Counted from the first letter of the stretch, positions 1-7,504 are shown. The stretch is 13,374 nt of DNA from a bacterium (GCA_020061125.1 JAGUYV010000213.1:1-13374), one strand, 5' to 3'. Numbers and translations are program-made. The notes: generated from the sequence alone by a model not told the origin.

Positions 1-907
1 ATGAAAACAGCGCGAAGATCAGGACTGCGGCAAACACGATGGCGGCGGCGCGCAGCGCAACGGACCGCCGCCGGCCGCTCGGCAATACGGGCGCTGACAG
101 AACCGCGAAAATTCCAAGCGACACCAGGCTGGACGCCCACGCGCTGCGCGTGAATGAAGCGATGAGAATGAACGCCAGACTCGCCAGCACGACGAAGCCA
201 AATGCGGCGCGCGCGCGGCGGCGCGCTCCCAGATACAGGGCCAGCGCCGGGGGCAGCAGCAGCGCCGCGTAGCCCGCCGCATAAACGGGATTGCCGATTG
301 ACGACGATATCCGGCCCTCGAACTGATCAATCCACGAATGCAACAGGTACCCGTGTGAGTCAAATCCTGAAAAAACGGAGTAGAGGGGATTGGCCAGCAG
401 ATAGTCCCAGGGGAACCAGTCCAGGCTGCGCAATTCGAGCAGGCCGAGTAGCGCCACGGCAGGCGCGGCGGCCAAAGCTCCAGTGAGCGCGGTCTGAATG
501 CGTGAGCGGGTGTCGAGAAAGAGCCGCGCTGAAAAAAATAGAATCGCGGCACATGCCCACTCCAGCAACGCGTTCATCGCCAGAAATTTGTGCTGCGCAA
601 AAAATAAGCAAGCCATAAGCCAGGCCAGAAACATGGCCCATGGGATGTTGGCCGCGGAGCGGGGCCGCAGGGCGCCGCGGTTTGTCGCCGCTGCGCCGAG
701 CCAGGCAAGAACCGCGCCCGCGCAAAACATCTGCACAAGCATAATCTTGATCGGCTTGAACGGGTCAAACGCCGTTCCAAGAAACACCAGAGGCACAAGG
801 AAAAGGAGCAAAGCGAACAGCGCGGGCCATGCGCGATGCAGCAACACGGCGTCCGGTGAACCGGTCGTTTGTTCGGTGTGTGCGGGAAGGGGTTGAGGAT
901 AATTCAC
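1..907 (-). CDS. O-antigen ligase/polymerase (Wzy_C) family membrane protein, 3' end outside window
   Basis: This frame stays open for 302 codons and leaves the window at position 1, so the C-terminus is missing. It encodes a polytopic inner-membrane protein with many hydrophobic stretches (about residues 27-45, 55-74, 87-104, 113-131, 140-157 and further on). Near residues 45-54 it has a TAFDPFKPIK motif. After a periplasm-like loop comes the stretch GRISSSIGNPVYAAGY (198-213), the typical Wzy_C signature. Known members join or polymerise lipid-linked glycans: WaaL ligases, Wzy polymerases, and PglL/TfpO protein O-oligosaccharyltransferases. The GTG start at 907-905 is the only good start between the in-frame TGA at 934-932, which is also the stop of the preceding gene, and the first membrane segment. 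The 24-base gap suggests it is the fourth gene of the pilus operon, which favours a pilin O-glycosylating role, but the family alone cannot separate these activities. No strong ribosome site is visible. Confidence 0.85.
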   Translation of the reverse strand, partial: MNYPQPLPAHTEQTTGSPDAVLLHRAWPALFALLLFLVPLVFLGTAFDPFKPIKIMLVQMFCAGAVLAWLGAAATNRGALRPRSAANIPWAMFLAWLMACLFFAQHKFLAMNALLEWACAAILFFSARLFLDTRSRIQTALTGALAAAPAVALLGLLELRSLDWFPWDYLLANPLYSVFSGFDSHGYLLHSWIDQFEGRISSSIGNPVYAAGYAALLLPPALALYLGARRRARAAFGFVVLASLAFILIASFTRSAWASSLVSLGIFAVLSAPVLPSGRRRSVALRAAAIVFAAVLIFALFS

Positions 908-931
908 GGAGCGGCGGTTCCGGGTTGCGGA

Positions 932-1828
932 TCAGTTTTGCTGCTTGCCGTTGTTTTTTGGAGAAGGAAGCGGCAGCCCGCCCGGCGAATGCTGTTTCCA
1001 CTGAATCTGCGGCGCAGCGCCGGGATCGAACATCTCGTCCTCGGGCGGAGCGGCTTTGTCCACGATGTTGCTGAAAGTGCGTTTGCCGTCCACGGACAGT
1101 TCCGCGTCTATGTCCCCGTATCGGCGCTTGATTTGCAGGACCAGAGGTTCCGCCATGGGGTCCGAGTTCCCAAGCGTGACCTTGTTCATGGATTTCGCGT
1201 CAATGCCGGATACATAGTATTTCGTGCCCGGAACGAAATCACCCTTTTTCAGAATTTCGTTGTTGATGATCACGAAGTGCTCGCCGCTGTGGCTCGTGGA
1301 AATGGCGGAAAGCGTGAAAGAAGGCGGCTTGACGGCGATGGGTTGCGGGAATGTGAGCGGCATCTGGAATTCTTCGATGATGGGATTGAGATTGTCCTCG
1401 GGAATGACTTGAACGGTCTGCACCGGCTCCTCCTGCTCGTCCGGTTCTTGATCGAGAATGGGAGCGAAGGGATCGAGACGCCCCACCCGGCCGGAAAGCA
1501 AAGCGGTGTCGCCCGAAGCCGCGGCCACGGGCGTGGTGGCCATGGCGGTGGCGGACGGTGGAATGGATGACCGCGAAGAATCCTCTTGATGTTCCGGCGC
1601 GGGCGCCGCAGGCTTAAGCGCCTGTTCCGCCGCGGCCCGCTGTTTCTCAAGCTCGCCCTGGGCCTTTTCCAGGGTGAATCCGTCGGGCACGCGCACCGTG
1701 GGGGAGCCGCTTTGCGAGGGCAGCAAAAACCATACGCCGACGATGGACGCAATGAGCACGAATACGATCATCAGCCCGGAGGGCGTCATGCCCCACCGTT
1801 CGGCCAGATCCCTCACGGCTTCACTCAA
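932..1828 (-). CDS. PilP/GspC-like inner-membrane protein of a type IV pilus or type II secretion machine
   Basis: The protein has 298 residues with a single membrane segment near residues 18-36. Next come a charged, alanine- and proline-rich linker and the motif GRLDPFAP (117-124), which matches the R-D-P-F motif of PilP and GspC. A small beta domain (about 169-235) carries the pattern VIINNEILKKGD...G..Y.V..I....V.L of the GspC homology region/PilP domain. In known systems this part reaches from the inner-membrane PilN-PilO (GspL-GspM) complex to the secretin. A polar 60-residue tail follows the domain. The membrane anchor is GspC-like, since classical PilP is a lipoprotein, and no lipobox is seen here. 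The start given is a TTG that overlaps the pilO stop by 8 bases. A GTG four codons on (1816) is a good alternative, because AAAGGA directly abuts the TTG but lies 12 bases before the GTG. The position directly after pilO supports the call more than sequence similarity does. Confidence 0.75.
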   Translation of the reverse strand: MSEAVRDLAERWGMTPSGLMIVFVLIASIVGVWFLLPSQSGSPTVRVPDGFTLEKAQGELEKQRAAAEQALKPAAPAPEHQEDSSRSSIPPSATAMATTPVAAASGDTALLSGRVGRLDPFAPILDQEPDEQEEPVQTVQVIPEDNLNPIIEEFQMPLTFPQPIAVKPPSFTLSAISTSHSGEHFVIINNEILKKGDFVPGTKYYVSGIDAKSMNKVTLGNSDPMAEPLVLQIKRRYGDIDAELSVDGKRTFSNIVDKAAPPEDEMFDPGAAPQIQWKQHSPGGLPLPSPKNNGKQQN

Positions 1829-2429
1829 TCCTTTCTTCGTAATAACAAACCAGTTCCATGGCGATGCCGAGTCTGGTATCCAGCGGATCCAGAGAAGTCA
1901 GGCGCACGGACTGGACCTGAATCGCCTGGTTGCTCAACCATAACTGGGCGGAAAAATCGGAAAACGACTGGAACGATCCCGTGGCTTCGAATGTTACGGG
2001 GAGCCTGCGCACAGACACAGCGGCGCCGCCATCGAGAACCAGCCGCGCTTCCTCGGGCGGGTTTTCGTTAATGACAACATCCGTAAGGTCCATGCCCGCG
2101 GCCATGTCCGGCAGGCCCGCGGCCACGAAATCGCGAAGAGAATCCGCATTGAAGAGGGCGTTTCCGGTAAGGGACAAGGTATTCCGGTGCGATGGCGCCA
2201 CCATGGCCGCGCCCGCGGCCATGGCTTCCAGTTCCTTGATGCGCGCGGATTGGATGCTCACATTTTTTTGCAGGGATGCGCCGGTCGCGCGGGCCCGTTC
2301 AAGCTGCCGTTTCTGCGAACCGTAAACAAAGTGAAACAGCACCGCGGCGAACGCCAGGGCCAACACCGCCGCGGCCAGAACGCGCTGGCGCGGCGTGGTC
2401 GAAATAATAAAGGCCTTCAAATCGTTCAC
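1821..2429 (-). CDS. pilO: PilO-like type IV pilus inner-membrane protein
   Basis: The 202-residue bitopic protein has a short cytoplasmic N-terminus, one membrane helix at about residues 17-36, a probable coiled coil (about 38-72, rich in Q, R, E and A), and a C-terminal alpha/beta domain. That domain has the PilO-like pattern of a predicted beta strand (LPVTFEATGSFQSF), an alpha-helical F..QLW stretch and a closing strand (RLGIAMELVCYY). This size and layout match PilO/GspM, which pairs with PilN/GspL in the periplasm. The start is a GTG whose last two bases overlap the preceding TGA (GTGA, 4-base overlap), with GGAG about 9 bases upstream inside the previous gene, so translation is likely coupled. 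PilO sequences are weakly conserved, so the name rests on architecture and on the neighbours PilM-PilN and PilP-like. Confidence 0.78.
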   Translation of the reverse strand: MNDLKAFIISTTPRQRVLAAAVLALAFAAVLFHFVYGSQKRQLERARATGASLQKNVSIQSARIKELEAMAAGAAMVAPSHRNTLSLTGNALFNADSLRDFVAAGLPDMAAGMDLTDVVINENPPEEARLVLDGGAAVSVRRLPVTFEATGSFQSFSDFSAQLWLSNQAIQVQSVRLTSLDPLDTRLGIAMELVCYYEERIE

Positions 2430-3997
2430 TGCGAATTCTCCGTAGCGTTCCAGCGGGCTGTGACTGTGACCCGGTTCACGCCTATATCATTGATCTGCTG
2501 CGGCTCCACACTGCTGCGCCCCACATTTTTGAACCGGGTTCCCAGCATATCCGTGAAATCCTTGATGGATGCGGGATCCTGGGTAATGGCGTTGATTGTG
2601 ACGGCGAAATCCCGTTGTCCCTGCGAATCGTTTTTATCCTGGATGCGGGCGTCGAGATCCAGAAGCTGCATGGTTTTGGGCACGGATTCGGACAACTGCA
2701 TAGCCAGGGTGTTGACGGGCGCGGTGATTTTTTTGTCTCCGTTGACCGCCGGGATGCTCTTGAGGCGCTCTGCGCGCGGCTCAAGTTCGGCGATTTTCGA
2801 CTGATTCACATTATGCAGTTTCTGAATCTGGGCGTTGGTCTGTTGCTGCTTGACCACTTCACCCCTTGTCCGCGTAAACATAGCGCCCATGGCTGCGGCG
2901 ATGAGCAACACGACCAGACAGAACCACAATGCCAGTTTGCGCAACTGGGCCATTTCTGCGATTTCCGTGGGCAACAGATCCACGGAAAACGGCAGGCGGC
3001 CGATTTCCACGCCTCGCATGGCCAGACCCACGCTGGTGAGGAAATTCATGTCCACCTGTTCCATAAGTTCGGACGGGAATTCGTCCACATTCACCTTGAT
3101 GTCTGCGAAGGGCGTGTGCATTTCTATGGGAACATCGTCCACATGCTCGGTCAGCACATGGTAGAGATCCATGCCGCCTGCCGCGCCAAGGCTAAGAAGC
3201 ATCCTGTTGAGATGGCCGCCGCGGCTGTGCTCGGTCTGGTAAAAATGCATTGCCAGCATGACTTCGGACAGAATTTTGTCCAGAAATCCATTTTGCATCT
3301 GCATGGGATCCAGGGCCGGCATTTTCACGGTGCGCGAGTACCGTATGGTGTCGCCGCTGAACACATTCATGGAGATGCCCTGGTAATCATAGACCACGGA
3401 CATGAGGTCTTCCGTGGCCACGGGCGGCATGCCGTTGCGCAGCAGCCGCAGGATGGCGAATGAGCTCACATCCAGAGCCGCGCATTCCAGCCCCGCGTGC
3501 TCCAGCGTCTGATAATACGAATAGCACAGATCGCGCGCGGCGATGACGAGCATGATGGACACTCGGCGGCGGCCGTGTTCCTCGAATTCTTCGAGCGGGT
3601 GATAGTAAACGATTTTGTCTTCGCTTCCGAAAAGCACATAGCGGTCAATTTCGGATTCAATAAGGCGCTGGAGCCTGTCGTGGGGCATGGCGGGCAGGGT
3701 GATGAGACGGGACGCCACCTTGGACCCGCGCACCGCGGCCACCACGGTCCGGTGAGAAAACTTCCGCTTGTGAAAGAGTTCGCGAAGCGCGCGGCCCACG
3801 GTTTTGGAATCCGTAATCAGCCCGTCTTCCATGCACCCCTTGGGTGTTGGCGCTATGCCGAAATTGCGCAGAAAATACTCACGCCCCACACGCTCGATTT
3901 CCACCACGCGAATGGAGTCCGGCCCGATGTCCACGCCAATGACCGGCTCGAAGCTCTGTTGCAGCGATTCTTTTTTCAGATCCGCCAGACTGTCCAA
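2426..3997 (-). CDS. pilM: PilM-PilN fusion protein (GspL-like), type IV pilus/type II secretion platform
   Basis: The 523 residues combine two proteins that are usually separate. Residues 18-330 form an actin-like PilM domain: it opens with VIGVDIGPDSIRVVEI, the first nucleotide-binding strand-turn of the FtsA/PilM family, and later has LDVSSFAILR and the glycine-rich LSLGAAGGMD. The stretch FSVDLLPTEI (337-346) resembles the N-terminal INLLP motif by which free PilN binds PilM. A membrane helix (about 354-373), a Q/N-rich coiled coil (376-415) and a PilN-like ferredoxin-fold domain (about 425-515) follow. The fusion therefore has the order of GspL. It would sit in the inner membrane and link cytoplasmic assembly ATPases to the periplasmic PilO/PilP complex. 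The start is TTG: an in-frame TAG lies two codons upstream, GGAG (4008-4005) is 7 bases before it, and the next methionine is inside the PilM fold. It is the first gene of the operon, and its stop overlaps pilO. Confidence 0.85.
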   Translation of the reverse strand: MDSLADLKKESLQQSFEPVIGVDIGPDSIRVVEIERVGREYFLRNFGIAPTPKGCMEDGLITDSKTVGRALRELFHKRKFSHRTVVAAVRGSKVASRLITLPAMPHDRLQRLIESEIDRYVLFGSEDKIVYYHPLEEFEEHGRRRVSIMLVIAARDLCYSYYQTLEHAGLECAALDVSSFAILRLLRNGMPPVATEDLMSVVYDYQGISMNVFSGDTIRYSRTVKMPALDPMQMQNGFLDKILSEVMLAMHFYQTEHSRGGHLNRMLLSLGAAGGMDLYHVLTEHVDDVPIEMHTPFADIKVNVDEFPSELMEQVDMNFLTSVGLAMRGVEIGRLPFSVDLLPTEIAEMAQLRKLALWFCLVVLLIAAAMGAMFTRTRGEVVKQQQTNAQIQKLHNVNQSKIAELEPRAERLKSIPAVNGDKKITAPVNTLAMQLSESVPKTMQLLDLDARIQDKNDSQGQRDFAVTINAITQDPASIKDFTDMLGTRFKNVGRSSVEPQQINDIGVNRVTVTARWNATENSQ

Positions 3998-4114
3998 TGC
4001 CTAACTCCGGGTTCCGCGCCTATTATGGTAATGCATGGCCTAAACCCAAAAGCAAATCCGTTTTCGCACAACATCTGTTCGCATGCCTTGTTCGCAGCAT
4101 ACTCGTTGCTCATA

Positions 4115-4144
4115 ATTTTACTATTAACCTGACACTAGTGTCAA
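4115..4144 (-). promoter_or_regulatory. sigma70-like promoter of the pilus operon
   Basis: On the minus strand a perfect -35 box TTGACA (4144-4139) is followed after 18 bases by TAAAAT (4120-4115), one base from consensus. Transcription would start near 4108 and leave a leader of about 110 bases before the TTG start of the PilM-PilN gene. The -35 box lies inside a 14-base palindrome, which suggests control by a dimeric regulator. Confidence 0.6.
4130..4143. promoter_or_regulatory. candidate operator: perfect 14-base palindrome
   Basis: TGACACTAGTGTCA is a perfect inverted repeat with no spacer. It overlaps the -35 box of the leftward promoter, so a protein bound there should block RNA polymerase. 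It also lies about 70 bases upstream of the possible rightward glycosidase promoter and could affect both. No regulator gene is in the window and I do not recognise the site as belonging to a named family. Confidence 0.45.
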
Positions 4145-4213
4145 TATTTATGTCATTTGAATAAAACCGCCAGAAGTTATACATTTGAGGATAGTTTGTC
4201 AAAGGTCGTACTT

Positions 4214-4243
4214 TTGAACAATTTACACCGGCCATTCCATATT
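4214..4243 (+). promoter_or_regulatory. possible promoter of the GH106-like glycosidase gene
   Basis: TTGAAC (4214-4219) and CATATT (4238-4243) are separated by 18 bases, each four of six bases from consensus. A start near 4250 would place the hairpin at 4256-4279 at the very 5' end of the mRNA. The alternative TATAAT at 4330-4335 has no recognisable -35 partner and would give a leader of only about 18 bases. Confidence 0.35.
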
Positions 4244-4255
4244 GCCGTTTCATAA

Positions 4256-4279
4256 AACATCGCATAGGGGAGCGATGTT
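4256..4279. repeat. inverted repeat/hairpin in the glycosidase leader
   Basis: AACATCGC (4256-4263) and GCGATGTT (4272-4279) are perfect complements around the 8-base loop ATAGGGGA. It sits about 80 bases before the start codon. No T-run follows, so it is not a terminator. It could be an operator half-site pair or an mRNA-stabilising hairpin. Confidence 0.4.
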
Positions 4280-4359
4280 CCCGAAGACGGCTTGTGCTTT
4301 TGCCTGTGGCGGCGGCGCGTACGAGTGTATATAATGCGAATGTGCGGAGGTGTTCCAAA

Positions 4360-7300
4360 ATGAAAACCCGGATTGGGATTTACTTTATGCTGCTGTGGTG
4401 TTTCGCTCCTGTGGCTGTGTGCGAAGCGGCCGCGCTCGATGATTTCCAGAAGCAATTCCAGTCGCCCCCGGCAGAATACGGCGGCGCGCCGTTCTGGTCC
4501 TGGAACGAAACGCTGGAAAAACAAGAATTGCAGGTGCAGATAGACGAATTCGCGAAACAGGGCATGGGCGGCTTTTTCATGCATGCGCGCGAAGGGCTGA
4601 TCACCCCGTATATGGGGCCGGAATGGATGGAGGCCGTGCGCTTGAGCGTGGACCGCGCCTCGAAACTCGGCCTCAAGGCGTATCTATACGACGAGGACCG
4701 CTGGCCGTCCGGGTTTGCGAGCGGCAAAGTGCCGGCCATGAATGACGATTTCCGGCAGAAGGGCCTCGTGGTGGTCGAAGCGGGGGAACCGTTGACCGCA
4801 GAGCGGCTCCAGGAACTCGGCGCGCTCGTGGCCGTGTTCGAAGCCGAACTTGACGGGGTCATGGTCAAGTCATTCAGCAAGGCGACCATGACCGGGGGCG
4901 TCGCGGCCGCGCCCGCTCCGGGCCGGGAACTCCTGTACTTTTTCATGCAGACGGCTCAACTCAATGAGTGGTATAACGGCGAAACCTACATTGACACCCT
5001 GAACCCGGCGGCCGTTGACGCCTTTATATCCGTGACCCATGAGGAATACCGCAAGGCCGTGGGCCACGAGTTTGGCAAAACCGTGCCTGCCATCTTCACG
5101 GACGAGCCGGAATTTGTGTCCCGCCGCCATTTTTCTCACGAGGTCGCGCCGTGGACCCAGGCGCTGCCCGCGCAGTTCGAGAAGGAACACGGATACTCGA
5201 TTCTGGATAAATTGCCCCTGCTGTTTTACAATGGCGGCCCGGCCACGGACCCCGTGCGCCTGGACTTCTGGACCACGGCCACGGAGATGTTCCGCGACGC
5301 GTATTTCAAACGCATCTACGAGTGGTGCGAAAAGCACAACATCAAATTCACCGGGCATCTCATGCTCGAAGACACGCTCCCGGACCAGGTCTGGCGCGTG
5401 GGCGCCACTATGCCCCATTACGAGTACATGCAGATGCCGGGCATGGATCACCTGGGCCGCAACATTGACAACCTGCTCACCGCCAAACAGGTGAGCAGCG
5501 CCGCGCACCAGTTCTCGCGCCCGCTCATCCTCACGGAAACTTACGGTTGCAGCGGCTGGAACTTGAGCTTCGAGAACATGAAATGGATCGCCGACTGGCA
5601 CTACGCACTGGGCGTGAATTTCATGAACCAGCACCTGTCTTGGTACTCCATGAGAGGCACGCGCAAGCGCGACTATCCCGCCACGATTCTGTACCAGTCC
5701 CCGTGGTGGAAGGATCACAAAGTCATCGCGGATTACATCAAGCGCGCCACATACGCTACGGCCCAGGGCCGTTTCGTGGCCGAAACCCTGGTGCTGCACC
5801 CGGTGACCACGGCCTGGGCGCAGTTCTCGCCTCTGGAGAAATCACGCGTCACCGCTCTCAACCAACACTTCACGGATTTGCTGCATGCCTTGAGCGGACG
5901 GCAGGTGGACTACGATCTGGGCGATGAAATCGTAATAGCCCGCCACGGTTCGGTGAAAGACGGGAAGTTTATTGTGGGAGACATGACATATGACAATGTG
6001 ATCATTCCCGATGCGCGCGTGCTGCGCGGTTCCACTGTGAAACGGCTCAAGGAATTTCTTGACCAGGGCGGCACGGTGATATCCCTCGGCTCCATGGCAT
6101 ACCTGGCTGACGCGGAAGAGCCGGTTACACTGGACAAAGCCGTAGTTTCGGCGGACATACCCGCAGCGCTGGACGCGCTCATCCCGCGCCTCAAAAGCCA
6201 CGCCGCCATGACATTCACCTGTGCCAGCCCCCCATGCGCACAGGGCGACAAGGTTTACCTTCACCAGCGCGAGGTCCAAGGTTCCTCGTTCTTCATGTTC
6301 GTGAACACGGACCAGGAAAATCCCGTGAACGCGCAAGTCGTACTGCCCCTGTCCGGCAGGGTGCGCGTCTGGGATCTGTTCAGCGGCACGGCGCTGGATT
6401 ATCCGAATGCCAGCCGGGACGGGCATGCCGTTGTGCCGGTGAACCTCGGCCAGGCCGGTTCGCTGCTCATCTCCGTGTCCCCGGACGAACCTCAAACACC
6501 TGTGACGGCCCACCCCAAAAAAACCGTGCGCGCTGTGGTTCTGCCGGACGCCTGGACTATCGCGGGCCGTGGACCCAACGCGCTCACAATTGACACTGTC
6601 AGTTACAAGCGCAAGGGAGACACCGCGTGGATCCCCAATGTGTCCACGCATACGGCGCAGGATTCCATGGAATCTCTGGGCACGGATTTCGAATTCTCGG
6701 TGCAGTACAAATTCGGCCTGGGTGCGGAACCCGCCTCGCTCGGTCCGCTTTTTCTGGTGCTCGAACAGCCCGAAGGCAAACAGATTATTCTGAACGGAAA
6801 ACCATTGAAATACGACCCGGAACAGGGATGGTGGATTGACAAATCGTTCCGGAAAATTGACATTTCGAGCGCCGTGGCCAAAGGGAAAAATGTTCTTGAA
6901 GTCAGGGGCGTGTTCCACCGGCCCAAGAAGCCCGGTACGCGCATCTACCTGCCCGGAGGCACGGAAATCGAAAGCGCGTATGTGATTGGCGATTTTTCCG
7001 TGGCGCAAACAAAAAGCGGCCAGTTCCTGATTGTGCCGCCCAACAATACCCTGTTCTATGGGGACATGGCGGAAAAAGGCTATCCGTTCTATTCCGGAAC
7101 CCTGGCCGTGGAGCAAACGGCGGACATTGAGAAGCCCGTGCCCGGAGAGCGCGTGTTTCTGGAAATACGCGGCCTCGAAGCCATTACCGCGCGCGTATTC
7201 GTGAACAGCGCGGACGCCGGGCTTGTGGCCTTTCACCCGCATGAGCTGGACATCACGGATTTCGTCAAACCGGGTAAAAACGCCATTCGCATAGAGATTA

Positions 7301-7458
7301 CGAACAGCAACAGAAATCTGCTCGGGCCACATCACGCCGTTGAGCGGGAGCCGCTGAATGTTGGCCCCGGCACTTTCGAGGGCAGCATTCTGTTGAACAA
7401 CTACTATTTCATTCCGTTCGGCATAAGCGAAGGCGTAAGCCTGTCCTACAGGCATTGA
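4360..7458 (+). CDS. secreted GH106-like glycoside hydrolase (probable alpha-L-rhamnosidase)
   Basis: The 1032-residue protein begins with a signal peptide (MKTRIGIYFML... ending near CEAAA, about 25 residues). The ATG at 4360 is chosen because GGAGG (4346-4350) lies 9 bases upstream and the signal peptide follows at once; a longer upstream reading is not supported. The N-terminal catalytic region has motifs of the GH106/alpha-L-rhamnosidase type: PFWSWNE (44-50), GMGGFFMHAREG (68-79), YDEDRWPSG (110-118), IFTDEPEF (245-252), GHLMLEDTL (332-340) and LTETYGCSGW (391-400). E249/E251 and E393 are candidate catalytic acids. A region around 500-600 (VIIPDARVL, GGTVISLGS) looks like a glutamine-amidotransferase-like domain. 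The last 400 residues are beta-sandwich, including GH2-like carbohydrate-binding jelly rolls (LDITDFVKPGKNAIRIEI near the end). It should act in the periplasm or outside the cell on rhamnose-containing glycans. It stands alone, with no transporter or other glycosidase beside it, so the substrate is inferred from family only. Confidence 0.85.
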   Translation: MKTRIGIYFMLLWCFAPVAVCEAAALDDFQKQFQSPPAEYGGAPFWSWNETLEKQELQVQIDEFAKQGMGGFFMHAREGLITPYMGPEWMEAVRLSVDRASKLGLKAYLYDEDRWPSGFASGKVPAMNDDFRQKGLVVVEAGEPLTAERLQELGALVAVFEAELDGVMVKSFSKATMTGGVAAAPAPGRELLYFFMQTAQLNEWYNGETYIDTLNPAAVDAFISVTHEEYRKAVGHEFGKTVPAIFTDEPEFVSRRHFSHEVAPWTQALPAQFEKEHGYSILDKLPLLFYNGGPATDPVRLDFWTTATEMFRDAYFKRIYEWCEKHNIKFTGHLMLEDTLPDQVWRVGATMPHYEYMQMPGMDHLGRNIDNLLTAKQVSSAAHQFSRPLILTETYGCSGWNLSFENMKWIADWHYALGVNFMNQHLSWYSMRGTRKRDYPATILYQSPWWKDHKVIADYIKRATYATAQGRFVAETLVLHPVTTAWAQFSPLEKSRVTALNQHFTDLLHALSGRQVDYDLGDEIVIARHGSVKDGKFIVGDMTYDNVIIPDARVLRGSTVKRLKEFLDQGGTVISLGSMAYLADAEEPVTLDKAVVSADIPAALDALIPRLKSHAAMTFTCASPPCAQGDKVYLHQREVQGSSFFMFVNTDQENPVNAQVVLPLSGRVRVWDLFSGTALDYPNASRDGHAVVPVNLGQAGSLLISVSPDEPQTPVTAHPKKTVRAVVLPDAWTIAGRGPNALTIDTVSYKRKGDTAWIPNVSTHTAQDSMESLGTDFEFSVQYKFGLGAEPASLGPLFLVLEQPEGKQIILNGKPLKYDPEQGWWIDKSFRKIDISSAVAKGKNVLEVRGVFHRPKKPGTRIYLPGGTEIESAYVIGDFSVAQTKSGQFLIVPPNNTLFYGDMAEKGYPFYSGTLAVEQTADIEKPVPGERVFLEIRGLEAITARVFVNSADAGLVAFHPHELDITDFVKPGKNAIRIEITNSNRNLLGPHHAVEREPLNVGPGTFEGSILLNNYYFIPFGISEGVSLSYRH

Positions 7459-7479
7459 GAGGTTTGTTCGCCGATAATC

Positions 7480-7504
7480 AACGCCATCAATGACCCGGCG
7501 TTTT
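7480..7504 (+). terminator. weak possible terminator after the glycosidase gene
   Basis: AACGCC (7480-7485) pairs with GGCGTT (7497-7502) around an 11-base loop, and the right arm runs into only four T's. It lies 22 bases after the stop codon. The stem is short and the loop large, so this is tentative. Confidence 0.25.

Larger units (their letters stand above)
3998..4359. other. divergent intergenic region between the pilus operon and the glycosidase gene
   Basis: This 362-base gene-free stretch is AT-rich compared with its flanks and separates divergent transcription units. It holds a near-consensus leftward promoter with a palindrome over its -35 box, a possible rightward promoter, an imperfect inverted repeat (TTGTCAAAG at 4196-4204 against CTTTTGAACAA at 4211-4221), an 8-base-pair hairpin at 4256-4279, and a TATAAT at 4330-4335 just before the glycosidase ribosome site. 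A second weaker leftward -10 candidate (CATAAT on the minus strand, 4027-4022) lies near the pilM start. No convincing protein-coding frame is seen. Confidence 0.7.

Noticed and set aside
19-798. Minus-strand frames of 74-177 codons at the left edge
   Set aside because: They are in other frames than the long edge-crossing frame, which carries the Wzy_C signature and membrane segments.
869-1570. Plus-strand frame opposite the PilP-like gene
   Set aside because: No ribosome site or domain pattern; the minus-strand frame has the operon context and the R-D-P-F motif.
2615-3463. Histidine-rich plus-strand frame opposite PilM-PilN
   Set aside because: The histidines are complement shadows of the real gene's codons; no start signal or domain.
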